Shown here: in pieces, positions 12,165 through 21,652 of the stretch
Layout of the letters: every line of letters starts with the position of its first letter
Numbering within the stretch: the first letter of the stretch is position 1
Origin: Testudinibacter aquarius
GTDB lineage: Bacteria > Pseudomonadota > Gammaproteobacteria > Enterobacterales > Pasteurellaceae
DNA length: 64,000 bases
Reading direction: 5' to 3'
NCBI RefSeq assembly: GCF_004342725.1
Contig: NZ_SMCP01000003.1
Coordinates: 39,066-103,065, forward strand
Position numbers and translations under genes: made by a program
Notes under the pieces: generated by a model
What the model was told of the DNA's origin: nothing
What the model saw: the letters and a program-made list of their open reading frames with translations, nothing else
Database searches by the model: none

Positions 12165-12802
12165 GTTGACCTCGCTTGCGTTTCCAACTCACGCGAAATG
12201 GCACGTGTCCGCAAAACACAGGTCAGTAACGTGCCGACAATCAATAACACCAGCGCCAACCATAACGCATATTGACTGTACCATAGCTGCCATTCCACCG
12301 CCCCGATTAAACACCCCGCCGTCAACAACGCCATGCGGTGCGGTTTTGCCATTGGGCCGCTGAAGCGTTGTTCCAAGCCTAACGAACCACCAAGCAAACG
12401 GATATAAGCACTCAGCGCCGCCAATAAAGCCCCTAGCCAGCCCAACCACGGCTGCCCGACAGCTGCAGCAAACGCCAGAATCAACACCGAATCCGCTATA
12501 CGATCCGGAATTTCATTATACAGCACACCGTTGGCCGTTTTTTTGCCGCCTTCTACGGCTACCATGCCGTCTAATAAGTTACAGAGTAAGCGCAGTTGGA
12601 TAAAAAGTGCAGCCAAAATCAGCCCGACGGCATTGGGCGAAAATGCTAACAATAACCCGCCGAATAAGGCAACTACGATACTGAGCAGGGAGATTTGATT
12701 CGGGGTCGGTATGCTGCGCTGCGCTAAGTTTTTGGCTAATGCCTGCGCCCAACGGCTACTGCGCGTTGCAAGCGGACGACGATTCTTCTGATTTTCTGTC
12801 AT
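12161..12802 (-). CDS. CDP-alcohol phosphatidyltransferase family protein (YnbA-like)
   Basis: A 213-residue membrane protein with a variant of the CDP-alcohol phosphotransferase motif: LLDGMVAVEGGKKTANG followed by EIPDRIAD. The usual DG-x2-AR is altered to DGMVAVEGGKK, as in E. coli YnbA. The catalytic aspartates in DRIAD are kept. It should condense CDP-diacylglycerol with an alcohol, but the alcohol cannot be told from sequence. It overlaps by four bases with both the preceding phosphopantetheinyl transferase gene and the following acyltransferase gene. Confidence 0.85.
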   Translation of the reverse strand: MTENQKNRRPLATRSSRWAQALAKNLAQRSIPTPNQISLLSIVVALFGGLLLAFSPNAVGLILAALFIQLRLLCNLLDGMVAVEGGKKTANGVLYNEIPDRIADSVLILAFAAAVGQPWLGWLGALLAALSAYIRLLGGSLGLEQRFSGPMAKPHRMALLTAGCLIGAVEWQLWYSQYALWLALVLLIVGTLLTCVLRTRAISRELETQARST

Positions 12803-13530
12803 ATGTTGTCCTTATTGACTTGATAAATGAACTGTTTTGTCAAGTTGGCAGAATTTATGTCGTTTTGCCAGACCAAAATTTGCGGCAGCTGTTCACCTGC
12901 TTGTTGTAAAAAATAAGCGAGATAAAATGGTAATTCGTCGGTAAAAAACAGCTTGCCTTGCGGTGCGTAAACACATTCAATTTGTAATCTGTCGGGGCGA
13001 TGAATAACTGAACGTAGTTTGACAATGCCGACCCCTTGCGATTTCAACACGGCTTCACGCAGACACCAAGTGCGGTAAAATGCCGCTTCGGCGTGCGGTT
13101 GTGCCGCAAACCAATCCTGTTCTGGTTGCGAAGCATAAAACCGTAATAACCCGTTAAAATTGCGTGTTTTTTGCGGGCTTTCAATATCAACTGCTACCGC
13201 CACCGCACTTTCACTTTTTTCTGCAACCGAAATCACCACAGCCACCCAATCTGCCGAATGGCTGATATTAAAATCAATATGCGGTGCAGCGGCAAAATAA
13301 GGGCGACCACTTGGGGTGCGTTGAATCTGTTGGAGCAAGCTCAACGGCTGCTGAAAATATTCCAACAACTTTGCCAGCAAAAAATGCGCCAAAATACTGC
13401 ACTGTCGTCGTTGCTGCCTGCGGGCATTATTGCTATTAGCGGCGTGCAATAAACTATTCGGCAAATAGCGCTGTAATTCAACCCGTGTTGGCATTTGCGC
13501 CAGGTTGCCCCAAATTACTGCAGTTTGCAT
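12799..13530 (-). CDS. 4'-phosphopantetheinyl transferase (Sfp/AcpT type)
   Basis: Transfers the phosphopantetheine arm of CoA to a carrier protein. The family motifs are VAVDIES (Mg-binding Asp/Glu) and FYRTWCLREAVLKSQGVG (the W-x2-x-EA-x2-K box), with an HSADWVAVV motif before them. The start at 13530 is preferred because GGAG lies 5 bases ahead; an upstream in-frame start at 13545 lacks this. The 243-residue length fits the Sfp class rather than the small AcpS. It is first in a four-gene lipid operon, which is unusual company, and its carrier-protein partner is not obvious. AcpP is encoded 8 kb away. Confidence 0.87.
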   Translation of the reverse strand: MQTAVIWGNLAQMPTRVELQRYLPNSLLHAANSNNARRQQRRQCSILAHFLLAKLLEYFQQPLSLLQQIQRTPSGRPYFAAAPHIDFNISHSADWVAVVISVAEKSESAVAVAVDIESPQKTRNFNGLLRFYASQPEQDWFAAQPHAEAAFYRTWCLREAVLKSQGVGIVKLRSVIHRPDRLQIECVYAPQGKLFFTDELPFYLAYFLQQAGEQLPQILVWQNDINSANLTKQFIYQVNKDNI

Positions 13531-13610
13531 AACGTCTCCGTTCACTTGATCACAAAATAGGTTTTGATTAGACTATCGGTTCCTCGGTCAAATAACAATT
13601 ACTATTCAAA

Positions 13611-14339
13611 ATGAACTTCACAGCCAATAAGCATACAACCCCCTCTGCTAGCAATACTTGGGGCAGTTTAATCAAACTCACCTTGCCGATTGCCATGGGA
13701 TATTATGCCGCCGGGATTGCCTATGGTATTTTAGGCGTTGGCGCCGGTTTGCCGATTTGGTTAGTCGTGTTGTTAAGCATCGTGGTCTATTCTGGCGCCG
13801 CGCAATATGCTGCAATACCGCTGTTTGCCTCTGCCGCCGGTTTTTTACCACTGGTGATCGGCACCTTGTTAATCAGCTTGCGCCAACTGTTTTATACCCT
13901 GGCACTGCACACCGATTTACCCCAAAAAGGCTGGCAACGTTGGTACACCACGGCTTCGATCACCGATGAAAGCTATGCTTTAGCCACCACTCAGGAACAA
14001 CATCAGCGCCAAAGTAATATCACTAAAATCAATTTTTTATGTCAGTTTTACTGGGTTTCCGCCTCATTGATCGGCGCCTTACTTGGAGCAGAACTGGCCG
14101 ATGCCATACCGCACTTGGCGTTTGCCCTGCCGTGTCTGTTTATTATTTTAGCATATGAACAATATCGCCAGAACCGTCATCTTTTTCCATTGCTGCTCGC
14201 ATTGTCTGCCTTTATAGCGTGCAAATTGTTAGCACCCGGTTGGGTGATGTTAGCTGCGATTTTATGCTGTATTTTGGTAATTTTGATACGCTATCACTTG
14301 CAACTTGGCAAAAAACTGTCTAAGGAAAACATCAGATGA
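13611..14339 (+). CDS. azlC: AzlC-family branched-chain amino acid exporter, large subunit
   Basis: A 242-residue polytopic membrane protein with the AzlC start pattern (GYYAAGIAYGILGVGAGL) and VYSGAAQYAAIPLF. With AzlD it forms a two-subunit exporter of branched-chain amino acids (YgaZH in E. coli); substrate specificity here is inferred. It is divergent from the phosphopantetheinyl transferase gene. The stop overlaps the azlD start in ATGA. The ribosome site is weak. Confidence 0.87.
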   Translation: MNFTANKHTTPSASNTWGSLIKLTLPIAMGYYAAGIAYGILGVGAGLPIWLVVLLSIVVYSGAAQYAAIPLFASAAGFLPLVIGTLLISLRQLFYTLALHTDLPQKGWQRWYTTASITDESYALATTQEQHQRQSNITKINFLCQFYWVSASLIGALLGAELADAIPHLAFALPCLFIILAYEQYRQNRHLFPLLLALSAFIACKLLAPGWVMLAAILCCILVILIRYHLQLGKKLSKENIR

Positions 14340-14665
14340 ATACCATCACAATCTTAGTGACTGTTACCGCCATGGCGTCGGTGATGTTCCTGTGTCGGGC
14401 GCTACCGTTGTTTTTACCACAGCGCTGGCTGCAACTCGGCTGGTTACAAAGCCTGAATCAAAGCTTACCGTTGTGTATTATGCTGATTTTACTGTTCAGC
14501 AGCCTGAATATCCCAACTTCCTTATCCAGTGGCTTTACTACTTTGCTGTATGAGATCGCTGCGTTAGCTGTCGTGCTTGCCAGTTATATTTGGCTGCGTA
14601 ACACTTTATTGAGCGTGGTATTCGGTGTCACTTGCTTGAATTTGCTGTATCTGCTGGGTTTGTAG
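14336..14665 (+). CDS. azlD: AzlD-family branched-chain amino acid exporter, small subunit
   Basis: A small hydrophobic protein of 109 residues with about four membrane segments and the AzlD pattern of an RALPLFLPQR segment after the first helix. It is translationally coupled to azlC by a four-base ATGA overlap. It is the partner subunit of the exporter. A possible weak terminator follows. Confidence 0.86.
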   Translation: MNTITILVTVTAMASVMFLCRALPLFLPQRWLQLGWLQSLNQSLPLCIMLILLFSSLNIPTSLSSGFTTLLYEIAALAVVLASYIWLRNTLLSVVFGVTCLNLLYLLGL

Positions 14666-14682
14666 AAGATTAATCCCAATAC

Positions 14683-14714
14683 AAAAAAGGATCCGAGTAA
14701 TTCGCACCTTTTTT
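14683..14714 (+). terminator. possible terminator between azlD and the toxin gene
   Basis: AAAAAAGG and CCTTTTTT bracket a 16-base AT-balanced loop between two convergent genes, so it could end transcription from both sides. The stem is short and A/T-rich. Confidence 0.4.
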
Positions 14715-14729
14715 AATAAGGCATCAAAG

Positions 14730-15011
14730 TTAAGGATATTTTCTTAAGCTGTGCAACACAGTCAAAATGATGATTTCATCCTTGATTTCGTTATATTCGT
14801 AAACAATACGATAACGACGACAAAATGCGTGTCTTGTGCCGTCTTCTTGTAATTTGAAACCTCTAGGCAAAAATGCAATCTGTTCAAATTTTTCGGAGAG
14901 CTCTGCTTCTAATTTTACAATCGAAGCCAATGAACTTGTATATTCACTGACATTTCTCAAAATGCCTTCAATATCAATGATGGTTTTGTCAGACAATACC
15001 AATCTAGGCAT
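14730..15011 (-). CDS. RelE/ParE-family toxin
   Basis: A 93-residue protein whose C-terminal half has the ParE/RelE barrel pattern: basic HAFCRRYRIVYEYN, then an acidic turn and the hydrophobic strand IIILTVLHSLRKYP. ParE members poison gyrase and RelE members cleave mRNA on the ribosome; I cannot decide which. The start at 15011 is chosen because it overlaps the antitoxin stop by 8 bases (ATGCCTAG), a typical coupled arrangement. An in-frame upstream ATG at 15023 lies inside the antitoxin gene. Confidence 0.82.
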   Translation of the reverse strand: MPRLVLSDKTIIDIEGILRNVSEYTSSLASIVKLEAELSEKFEQIAFLPRGFKLQEDGTRHAFCRRYRIVYEYNEIKDEIIILTVLHSLRKYP

Positions 15012-15183
15012 AAGCCACATCACGTTCGAATTGCTTTATCTCAGAATCCAATTCCTCAACCACTGCTTGCCACCGAACGCGAGCCTCTGCAAGTGTACAA
15101 ACTCGTCCTGCTTCAACGTCAGCACGTCCAGCCGCAATTTTTTGCGCTAAATACTCATCGTACCCTTTTTCTTTGATAATCAT
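15004..15183 (-). CDS. antitoxin / plasmid-stability-determinant-like protein
   Basis: A 59-residue, highly charged and mostly helical protein, the cognate antitoxin by position directly upstream of and overlapping the ParE-type toxin. Its pattern KGYDEYLAQKIAAGRADVEAG...EARVRWQAVVEEL resembles the small stability-determinant proteins paired with ParE toxins. The start at 15183 is preferred over 15204 because GAGG stands 5 bases ahead. Autoregulation is likely: the 60 bases upstream contain the short palindrome-like CAACTGTTGAACAGTG, which might be an operator. Confidence 0.72.
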   Translation of the reverse strand: MIIKEKGYDEYLAQKIAAGRADVEAGRVCTLAEARVRWQAVVEELDSEIKQFERDVAYA

Positions 15184-15390
15184 AATACCTCGATTTTTCA
15201 TCAATGCCGTTTTTATCTTAATGTTGCCTGGTCAACTGTTGAACAGTGTATCATGAGAAAAGCCGCTACTAAAATCGTTTTTTTTCACTTCTTGCGATCA
15301 AATCAACGTACTCTCTTTTTTATTCAACGCCAAAAACAGTTAATTCTTTTTATGATATCGGGCGATATTAAATACTTACTCTTACCCATT

Positions 15391-15425
15391 AAAGCCACAA
15401 CCTGATTAATCAAGCTGTGGCTTTT
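15391..15425 (-). terminator. rho-independent terminator of icd
   Basis: AAAGCCACA and TGTGGCTTT form a stem with a loop of about 17 bases that could pair further (TTGATTAATCA). On the minus strand it lies just after the icd stop. Confidence 0.75.
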
Positions 15426-15442
15426 GTCTTCTGTAGCTAAAA

Positions 15443-16696
15443 TTACATATTATCGACAATATCCTGCGCGAATTCAGAACATTTGCGCAGCGTTGCGCCG
15501 TCCATTAAGCGCTCGAAATCGTAGGTGACGGTTTTGTTGGAAATGGCTTTTTCCATACCGGATACCACTAAATCCGCTGCTTCGATCCAGCCTAAATGGC
15601 GTAGCATCATTTCGCCGCTCAAAATCAAGGAACCCGGATTGACTTTGTCTTGTCCGGCATATTTCGGTGCAGTGCCGTGAGTGGCTTCGAAAATCGCGCA
15701 TTCGTCACCGATGTTAGCGCCTGGGGCGATACCGATGCCGCCCACTTGCGCCGCCAACGCATCGGAAATATAGTCACCGTTCAGGTTCATGGTGGCGATT
15801 ACGTCATACTCTTTCGGGCGCAACAAGATTTGCTGCAAGAATGCATCGGCAATCACATCATTGACAGTAATGGTTTTACCGCTCTTTGGATTTTTAAACT
15901 GCATCCACGGACCACCGTCCAGCAATTCTGCGCCGAACTCCTGTTTCGCCACCTCATAGCCCCAGCTTTTGAATGCGCCTTCGGTGAATTTCATAATATT
16001 GCCTTTATGCACCAACGTCACCACGTCACGATCATTGTCGATCGCATACTGGATCGCAGCACGCACCAAGCGCTGCGTACCGGCTTTTGAAGTTGGTTTG
16101 ATGCCGATACCGCACTCCTCGGTAAAACGGATTTTGGTCACGCCCATCTGTTTAGTCAGGAAATCAATCACTTTTTCCGCTTCCGGCGTGCCTGCCTGCC
16201 ATTCGACACCGGCATAAATATCTTCGGAATTTTCACGGAAAATCACCATGTCGGTATATTCCGGATGTTTCAACGGGCTCGGAGTGCCTTCATAATAACG
16301 CACCGGACGCAAGCAGATGTACAGATCCAACAACTGACGCAGCGCCACGTTAAGCGAACGAATACCGCCACCGATCGGGGTGGTCAACGGGCCTTTAATG
16401 GCGACACGGTATTCTTTAATTAAATCCAATGTTTCCTGTGGCAACCATTCGTCTTCGCCATACACTTTAGTCGATTTTTCACCGGTATAGACTTCCATCC
16501 ATTCGATTTTGCGTTTGCCGCCATAAGCTTTTTCTACCGCTGCGTCCAACACCAAACGCATCGCTGGTGTAACATCAACGCCAATGCCGTCCCCTTCGAT
16601 AAACGGAATAATCGGATTGTCCGGCACATTCAAGCGCCCTGGGCTATCCAGCGTAATTTTCGTTCCTTGTGTAGGGACCACAACTTTGCTTTGCAT
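15443..16696 (-). CDS. icd: isocitrate dehydrogenase [NADP+]
   Basis: A TCA-cycle enzyme that oxidises isocitrate to 2-oxoglutarate and CO2, making NADPH. The 417-residue protein aligns end to end with E. coli Icd, including [13 protein letters not shown], whose Ser is the site phosphorylated by AceK in enterobacteria, and the NADP-binding [10 protein letters not shown] region. AAGGAG precedes the ATG. It is divergent from rluE, as in E. coli. H. influenzae is known to lack icd, so this points to a Pasteurellaceae member with more of the oxidative TCA branch. Confidence 0.97.
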   Translation of the reverse strand: MQSKVVVPTQGTKITLDSPGRLNVPDNPIIPFIEGDGIGVDVTPAMRLVLDAAVEKAYGGKRKIEWMEVYTGEKSTKVYGEDEWLPQETLDLIKEYRVAIKGPLTTPIGGGIRSLNVALRQLLDLYICLRPVRYYEGTPSPLKHPEYTDMVIFRENSEDIYAGVEWQAGTPEAEKVIDFLTKQMGVTKIRFTEECGIGIKPTSKAGTQRLVRAAIQYAIDNDRDVVTLVHKGNIMKFTEGAFKSWGYEVAKQEFGAELLDGGPWMQFKNPKSGKTITVNDVIADAFLQQILLRPKEYDVIATMNLNGDYISDALAAQVGGIGIAPGANIGDECAIFEATHGTAPKYAGQDKVNPGSLILSGEMMLRHLGWIEAADLVVSGMEKAISNKTVTYDFERLMDGATLRKCSEFAQDIVDNM

Positions 16697-16854
16697 ATTG
16701 ACTCCTTTCCGTGATTTACTTGGTGAAATAGTTTGGTGAAATAATTTTTAAAAAGATACTGTATCTTCAACCCACCGCATAGTATAGTTTTTCTTAAATT
16801 ATTTCTTTTATTCACATCACATTTTAACAATTTTTTTAATATTTTTTTAACATT

Positions 16855-17550
16855 ATGGCTAAATCTAACACGCCTAACCGCACTTTCACTCGCCGTACTG
16901 TGCGAGCAGCACAAAAATTGGCTGTTGCCCCAAGAAAATCGGCAACTGCCGTATCACTTGCCGAAACAACAGTCGTTTTATTCAATAAGCCGTTTGATGT
17001 GCTGACCCAATTCAGCGCAGATCAACAGCGAGCCACCTTGAAAGATTATATTCCGATTCCCTCAGTTTATCCGGCTGGACGTTTAGATCGCGACAGTGAA
17101 GGCCTACTGTTGTTGACCAACAACGGCAAATTGCAACACCGCTTAACCGATCCGAAATTTAAACTGGCAAAGACTTATTGGGTGCTGGTGGAAAATATTC
17201 CCGATGAAACCGCACTTTTGGCGCTGCGGCAAGGTGTGCTGCTAAACGACGGTAAAACGTTGCCGGCCAAAGTGCGGTTAATCCCCGAACCGACAGGATT
17301 ATGGGCACGCATTCCACCGATTCGGCAACGGAAAAACATTCCTACCTGCTGGCTGGAGCTGCAAATCCACGAAGGCCGTAATCGCCAAGTCAGACGCATG
17401 ACTGCGCATATCGGTTGCCCAACGCTGCGCCTGATTCGCGCAGAAACTGCTGGGTTTGATTTAAACGGCTTAAGCAGCGGTCAATACCGCACGTTGTCTG
17501 CAACTGAACGGGCTCAATTATTTCAACGGCTTCATTTAGTCGTAAAATAG
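16855..17550 (+). CDS. rluE: 23S rRNA pseudouridine(2457) synthase RluE
   Basis: A 231-residue RsuA/RluE-type pseudouridine synthase. The catalytic Asp lies in [17 protein letters not shown], and the KTYWVLVE and [20 protein letters not shown] motifs follow. It lacks an N-terminal S4 domain, which fits RluE rather than RluB or RluF. It acts on 23S rRNA. USS cores lie inside it (near 16880, 17210 and 17268). nudJ follows 14 bases later, the same order as in E. coli. Confidence 0.9.
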   Translation: MAKSNTPNRTFTRRTVRAAQKLAVAPRKSATAVSLAETTVVLFNKPFDVLTQFSADQQRATLKDYIPIPSVYPAGRLDRDSEGLLLLTNNGKLQHRLTDPKFKLAKTYWVLVENIPDETALLALRQGVLLNDGKTLPAKVRLIPEPTGLWARIPPIRQRKNIPTCWLELQIHEGRNRQVRRMTAHIGCPTLRLIRAETAGFDLNGLSSGQYRTLSATERAQLFQRLHLVVK

Positions 17551-17564
17551 CAAGGATATTACGT

Positions 17565-18023
17565 ATGCACAAACCCAATATCACCCTAGCTTGCGTGGTA
17601 CATTGCCAAGACAAATTTTTGTTTGTTGAAGAGTGGGATAACGGCATTTTGACACTGAACCAACCTGCCGGGCATTTGGAAAAAGACGAAAGCCTGCTCG
17701 CCGGAATGCAACGTGAATTATGGGAAGAAACCGGGATTGAACATGCCCAAATAGAACGATTAGTCAAAATTTACCAGTGGTCGGCATCACGCAGTAAAAC
17801 CGATTTTTTGCGTTTTACATTTGCTTTAGAGCTGGACGACTGCTGTGTTATAACACCCCACGACAGCGATATCACCCGTGGGCTATGGCTGACGCTGGCG
17901 CAATTTCAAGACTATATCCGCCAACCGGGACAAGGCGCCAGAAGCCCGTTGGTGCTTGAATCGATTCACGACTATTTGCAAGCAAAAACAGTGCCAATCG
18001 ATATTTTAAAGGTGTTTGAATAA
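17565..18023 (+). CDS. nudJ: phosphatase NudJ (Nudix hydrolase)
   Basis: A 152-residue Nudix hydrolase. The Nudix box GHLEKDESLLAGMQRELWEETGI (GX5EX7REUXEEXGU) begins near residue 38. It aligns well with E. coli NudJ at the N-terminus (ACVVH, NQPAGHLE) and in PHDSDITRGLW. NudJ dephosphorylates HMP-PP and nucleoside di- and triphosphates. AAGGA precedes the ATG. It is co-transcribed with rluE; mnmA, which often follows, is absent here. Confidence 0.9.
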   Translation: MHKPNITLACVVHCQDKFLFVEEWDNGILTLNQPAGHLEKDESLLAGMQRELWEETGIEHAQIERLVKIYQWSASRSKTDFLRFTFALELDDCCVITPHDSDITRGLWLTLAQFQDYIRQPGQGARSPLVLESIHDYLQAKTVPIDILKVFE

Positions 18024-18025
18024 TA

Positions 18026-18068
18026 GGGTTTGTTGGCCTTTGTTTATAATTTGAGCTATAGACCCTAA
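18026..18068. repeat. short degenerate copy of the TAGGGTCTGTTG-ended element
   Basis: A 43-base stretch that begins TAGGGTTTGTTGGCC and ends ATAGACCCTA. Its TTTGTTTATAATTTGAGCTATAGAC matches the reverse complement of the right end of the 298-base element at 53329-53626 with few changes. It directly follows the nudJ stop. Confidence 0.6.
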
Positions 18069-18095
18069 TCATGAAAAGGGAATATATGAGGTAAT

Positions 18096-18141
18096 AAAAA
18101 ACCCGATTGCCATCTCAATTTGAGCAACAATCGGGTTTTTC
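18096..18141. terminator. bidirectional terminator between nudJ and rplI
   Basis: AAAAACCCGATTG and CAATCGGGTTTTT are perfect complements around an 18-base loop. An A-run precedes and a T-run follows, so it can serve nudJ on the plus strand and rplI on the minus strand. Confidence 0.88.
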
Positions 18142-18155
18142 GTTGAATAATCGGC

Positions 18156-18605
18156 TTATTCAGGAATGACGTTTACAATCAATGAAGTGAAGACTTCACC
18201 ATGTAATTGGAAACGAATTTCGTGCTCGCCAGTGGTACGCAGAGGACCTTCTGACAGACGAACTTCACTTTTCTCAACCTTAACACCGGCAGCCGTGATC
18301 GCATCAGCGATGTCACGAGTACCGATAGAACCGAATAAACGACCTTCATCACCGGCTTTGGAAGCGATAGTCACGCTAGTCAAGGCTGCGATGCTTTCTG
18401 CACGCGCTTGCGCTTCGGCTAACTCTTTAGCAACTTTAGCTTCCAACTCAGCACGACGAGTTTCGAAATGTTCAATATTAGCTTTGGTTGCCATAACTGC
18501 TTTACCTTGAGGGATCAAGAAGTTACGTGCGAAACCGGCTTTAACATTCACTTGGTCACCAACGTTACCCAAATGAACAACTTTATCTAAAAGAATAATT
18601 TGCAT
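18156..18605 (-). CDS. rplI: 50S ribosomal protein bL9
   Basis: 149 residues, the usual length, with the N-terminal [34 protein letters not shown] signature, a long charged connecting helix and a C-terminal rRNA-binding domain. Last gene of the rpsF-priB-rpsR-rplI operon, the standard gammaproteobacterial order. Confidence 0.98.
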   Translation of the reverse strand: MQIILLDKVVHLGNVGDQVNVKAGFARNFLIPQGKAVMATKANIEHFETRRAELEAKVAKELAEAQARAESIAALTSVTIASKAGDEGRLFGSIGTRDIADAITAAGVKVEKSEVRLSEGPLRTTGEHEIRFQLHGEVFTSLIVNVIPE

Positions 18606-18623
18606 TACCGTATCCTCTCTTGA

Positions 18624-18863
<240 letters not shown>

Positions 18864-19190
18864 CTAATCTATAAATTCGATTTGCTCGGCGTGTAAAACT
18901 AACTGACTGAGTCCGTTATTGCTTTTATGCGTGGTGATAAAACCGACGATTAAAAGTTTACTGCCGACCGTAATGCTTTGAGTTTGTTTAATTAATTGTT
19001 GTCCACTCAGTGATACCGCTATTTTACACCACGCTTGCCGCGCTAAACCTGCTTCGGTTTGCTGCGAACGATGTTCGAAAACAAAGCGACAATGTTCAAT
19101 ACCACTTGGACTGATACTTCGTTTGGGATGAGAGGCAACAAAACCTGTCAACGACAAACGATTGTCAATCGTTAAATTACTCTTCCGCAT
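18864..19190 (-). CDS. priB: primosomal replication protein N (PriB)
   Basis: A small OB-fold single-stranded-DNA-binding protein that bridges PriA and DnaT in replication restart. The start at 19190 gives an N-terminus [14 protein letters not shown] like that of Haemophilus PriB and a length of 108 residues. Longer in-frame starts would reach far into rpsF. It overlaps the rpsF stop by about 14 bases. Core motifs are [23 protein letters not shown] and the C-terminal [12 protein letters not shown]. Confidence 0.9.
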   Translation of the reverse strand: MRKSNLTIDNRLSLTGFVASHPKRSISPSGIEHCRFVFEHRSQQTEAGLARQAWCKIAVSLSGQQLIKQTQSITVGSKLLIVGFITTHKSNNGLSQLVLHAEQIEFID

Positions 19191-19554
19191 CCTCATAATC
19201 GTTGTTGTCAACTTCGGCTGAAGCACGACGATCGTCTTTTGCTTTAACCATTGGGGACGCTTCTGTTACGGCGTGCTTAGTACGCATAATAGCGTTACGC
19301 AGAACGGCGTCGTTGTAACGGAAAGTTGTTTCTAGCTCGTCGATTACTTCTTGCGGTGCTTCTACATTCATTAACACATAATGTGCTTTATGTAGTTTGT
19401 TGATTGGATAAGCCAATTGACGGCGACCCCAATCTTCTAGGCGATGAACTTGTCCACCTGCTTCTTTAACAGAACCAGTGTAGCGCTCGATCATGCCCGG
19501 TACTTGTTCGCTTTGGTCCGGATGAACCATAAAAACGATTTCGTAGTGACGCAT
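19177..19554 (-). CDS. rpsF: 30S ribosomal protein bS6
   Basis: 125 residues: the core [25 protein letters not shown] and [10 protein letters not shown] are typical. The C-terminal tail is acidic and ends in glutamates (DAEE). In enterobacteria the RimK ligase adds further Glu to bS6. It is the first gene of the operon. Confidence 0.98.
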   Translation of the reverse strand: MRHYEIVFMVHPDQSEQVPGMIERYTGSVKEAGGQVHRLEDWGRRQLAYPINKLHKAHYVLMNVEAPQEVIDELETTFRYNDAVLRNAIMRTKHAVTEASPMVKAKDDRRASAEVDNNDYEDAEE

Positions 19555-19718
19555 TGCTGCTGCTCCTTACGGGTTAATCAGCCTCCGACGATAGACCAGT
19601 CACCAGTCTGCGGAAGCAAGGAACGAAAATGGAATGTGACTGTTAAGGCGCAAGATTATACCCAGATTACCTAGGCGGCACAAGCAAAATTCGGATTATT
19701 TTTAAACTGCCGGCAAAA

Positions 19719-19760
19719 ACAAAAGTGCGGTTTGCATTAATTGAAAACCGCACTTTTGTT
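19719..19760 (-). terminator. USS-pair terminator of fabF
   Basis: AACAAAAGTGCGGTTT and AAACCGCACTTTTGTT are inverted around a 12-base AT-rich loop and bring their own A/T tails. It lies 27 bases beyond the fabF stop on the minus strand. Confidence 0.85.
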
Positions 19761-19786
19761 ATTAAGATTTAAAAGCAAGAATTCGA

Positions 19787-21025
19787 TCAGATTTTCTTAA
19801 AAATCAACGAACCATTTGTGCCACCAAAGCCGAACGAGTTGCATAGCGCATACTCCATTTCAACTTTGCGTGCAGTGTTTGGAACCAGATCCAGCGTGAC
19901 ATTCGGATCTTGATTATCCAAATTAATGGTTGGCGGCACGATTTGATCTTGCAGCGCCAATACCGTGAAAATCGACTCTACCGAACCAGCAGCACCCAGC
20001 AAGTGCCCAGTCATCGATTTGGTTGAGCTGACTAGAATCTGATCTTTATTGGCTGCGAAAACTGAGCTGATTGCAGTTGCTTCAGCAATATCACCTGCCG
20101 GTGTCGAAGTGCCGTGTGCATTAACATAGCCAATTTGCTGCGGTTCAATTGCTGCATCGCGTAGCGCATTCTTCATCGCCAGCGCTGCACCGGCGCCATC
20201 CGCTGGTGGAGAGGTCATATGATAACCGTCACCGCTCATACCAAAGCCGACCAGCTCCGCATATATTTTAGCACCGCGCTCTTTGGCATGTTCGTATTCT
20301 TCCAACACCATAATCCCTGCGCCATCACCCAGCACAAAACCATCACGCTCAATATCCCAAGGACGGCTTGCGGCTTGTGGATTGTCATTACGGGTAGAAA
20401 GCGCCCGCGCTGCGCCAAAACCGGCAATACCTAACGATGTGCTGGCTTTTTCCGCCCCTCCGGCAATCATCACATCGGCATCGCCATAGCTGATTATGCG
20501 GAAAGCGTGCCCAATATTATGCACCCCCGTGGTACAAGCCGTTGCAATCGTAATATTCGGCCCATGCAATTTATAATTAATCGACAGATGCCCTGCAATC
20601 ATATTCACAATAGTTGACGGCACAAAAAACGGGCTGACTTTGCGTGGTCCACCGTTGACAAGTGCGGTATGATTTTCCTCAATCAAACCAAGACCACCAA
20701 TGCCGGATCCTATTGCCACTCCGATACGCTGTGAATTCTGTTCTGTCACTTGCAAACCGGCATCTTCAATAGCTTGCATTCCGGCTGCAATACCGTATTG
20801 GATAAATAAATCCATTTTTTTGGCATCTTTGCGTGAAATATACGCTTCCGCATTAAAATCTTTGACCTGACCGGCAAATTTTGTAGTGTGATGGGTGGTA
20901 TCAAAATTTTCGATCAGATTGATACCGCTCTTTCCTGCGAGAAGGTTTTGCCAGGTTGAGTTGACATCATTACCAAGCGGTGACAGCATTCCTAAGCCTG
21001 TAACAACAACGCGACGTTTTGACAT
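19787..21025 (-). CDS. fabF: 3-oxoacyl-[acyl-carrier-protein] synthase 2
   Basis: KAS II, which elongates acyl-ACP in type II fatty acid synthesis and controls the temperature response of unsaturated chain length. The 412-residue thiolase fold has the active Cys164 in TACTTGVHN and the two catalytic His in [11 protein letters not shown] and [14 protein letters not shown] precedes the start. It ends the fab cluster after acpP. Confidence 0.97.
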   Translation of the reverse strand: MSKRRVVVTGLGMLSPLGNDVNSTWQNLLAGKSGINLIENFDTTHHTTKFAGQVKDFNAEAYISRKDAKKMDLFIQYGIAAGMQAIEDAGLQVTEQNSQRIGVAIGSGIGGLGLIEENHTALVNGGPRKVSPFFVPSTIVNMIAGHLSINYKLHGPNITIATACTTGVHNIGHAFRIISYGDADVMIAGGAEKASTSLGIAGFGAARALSTRNDNPQAASRPWDIERDGFVLGDGAGIMVLEEYEHAKERGAKIYAELVGFGMSGDGYHMTSPPADGAGAALAMKNALRDAAIEPQQIGYVNAHGTSTPAGDIAEATAISSVFAANKDQILVSSTKSMTGHLLGAAGSVESIFTVLALQDQIVPPTINLDNQDPNVTLDLVPNTARKVEMEYALCNSFGFGGTNGSLIFKKI

Positions 21026-21130
21026 GAATATACTCCGAACGGGAGGTTGAAAATGGTACTTTTAATCGTAGATTAATTTTTAACCGTAGATAAAATTTAG
21101 GCGGTCTTATAACCGCCTAAATCCAGAAGA

Positions 21131-21361
21131 TTATTGATTATTTTGAACGTAATCAATTGCAGACTGAACAGTTGTGATTTTTTCAGCTTCTTCATCAGGA
21201 ATTTCGATATCGAATTCTTCTTCCAAAGCCATTACCAATTCAACTGTATCTAAAGAGTCAGCGCCCAAATCTTCAACAAATGAAGCTTCAGATTTCACTT
21301 CGTCTTCTTTAACGCCTAATTGTTCAACAATGATTTTTTTTACGCGTTCTTCAATACTCAT
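21131..21361 (-). CDS. acpP: acyl carrier protein
   Basis: A 76-residue acidic four-helix protein that carries growing acyl chains. The phosphopantetheine attachment Ser36 is in [15 protein letters not shown]. It lies between fabG and fabF as in most gammaproteobacteria. The 291-base gap before it (21362-21652) holds no gene that I can see and probably contains its own strong promoter. One of the two phosphopantetheinyl transferases, AcpS elsewhere or the Sfp-type at 12.8 kb, would activate it. Confidence 0.98.
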   Translation of the reverse strand: MSIEERVKKIIVEQLGVKEDEVKSEASFVEDLGADSLDTVELVMALEEEFDIEIPDEEAEKITTVQSAIDYVQNNQ

Positions 21362-21652
21362 TTTTTAAATTTCCTATATTTTAAATTTCGCCACAGCGAG
21401 AAGGTGAATATGGTATGGACCGTTTAAACGGCTGCAATTATTTATCTGAGATAGTAATCCACTGAAAAATAACGGCTCAAACGACACATACTATGACAAA
21501 ATTTGGCTATATTCTTGTTTCTTGGAAAAGTCTATAACCAAGATTGTATACCATCGCAGATTCTAACATTACCGAATAGGCTTGTCATGCTTTTATCTCA
21601 ATTTGTCTGATTTTGCTTACATCGACAATTGGGACAAACAGCTCCATACGGA

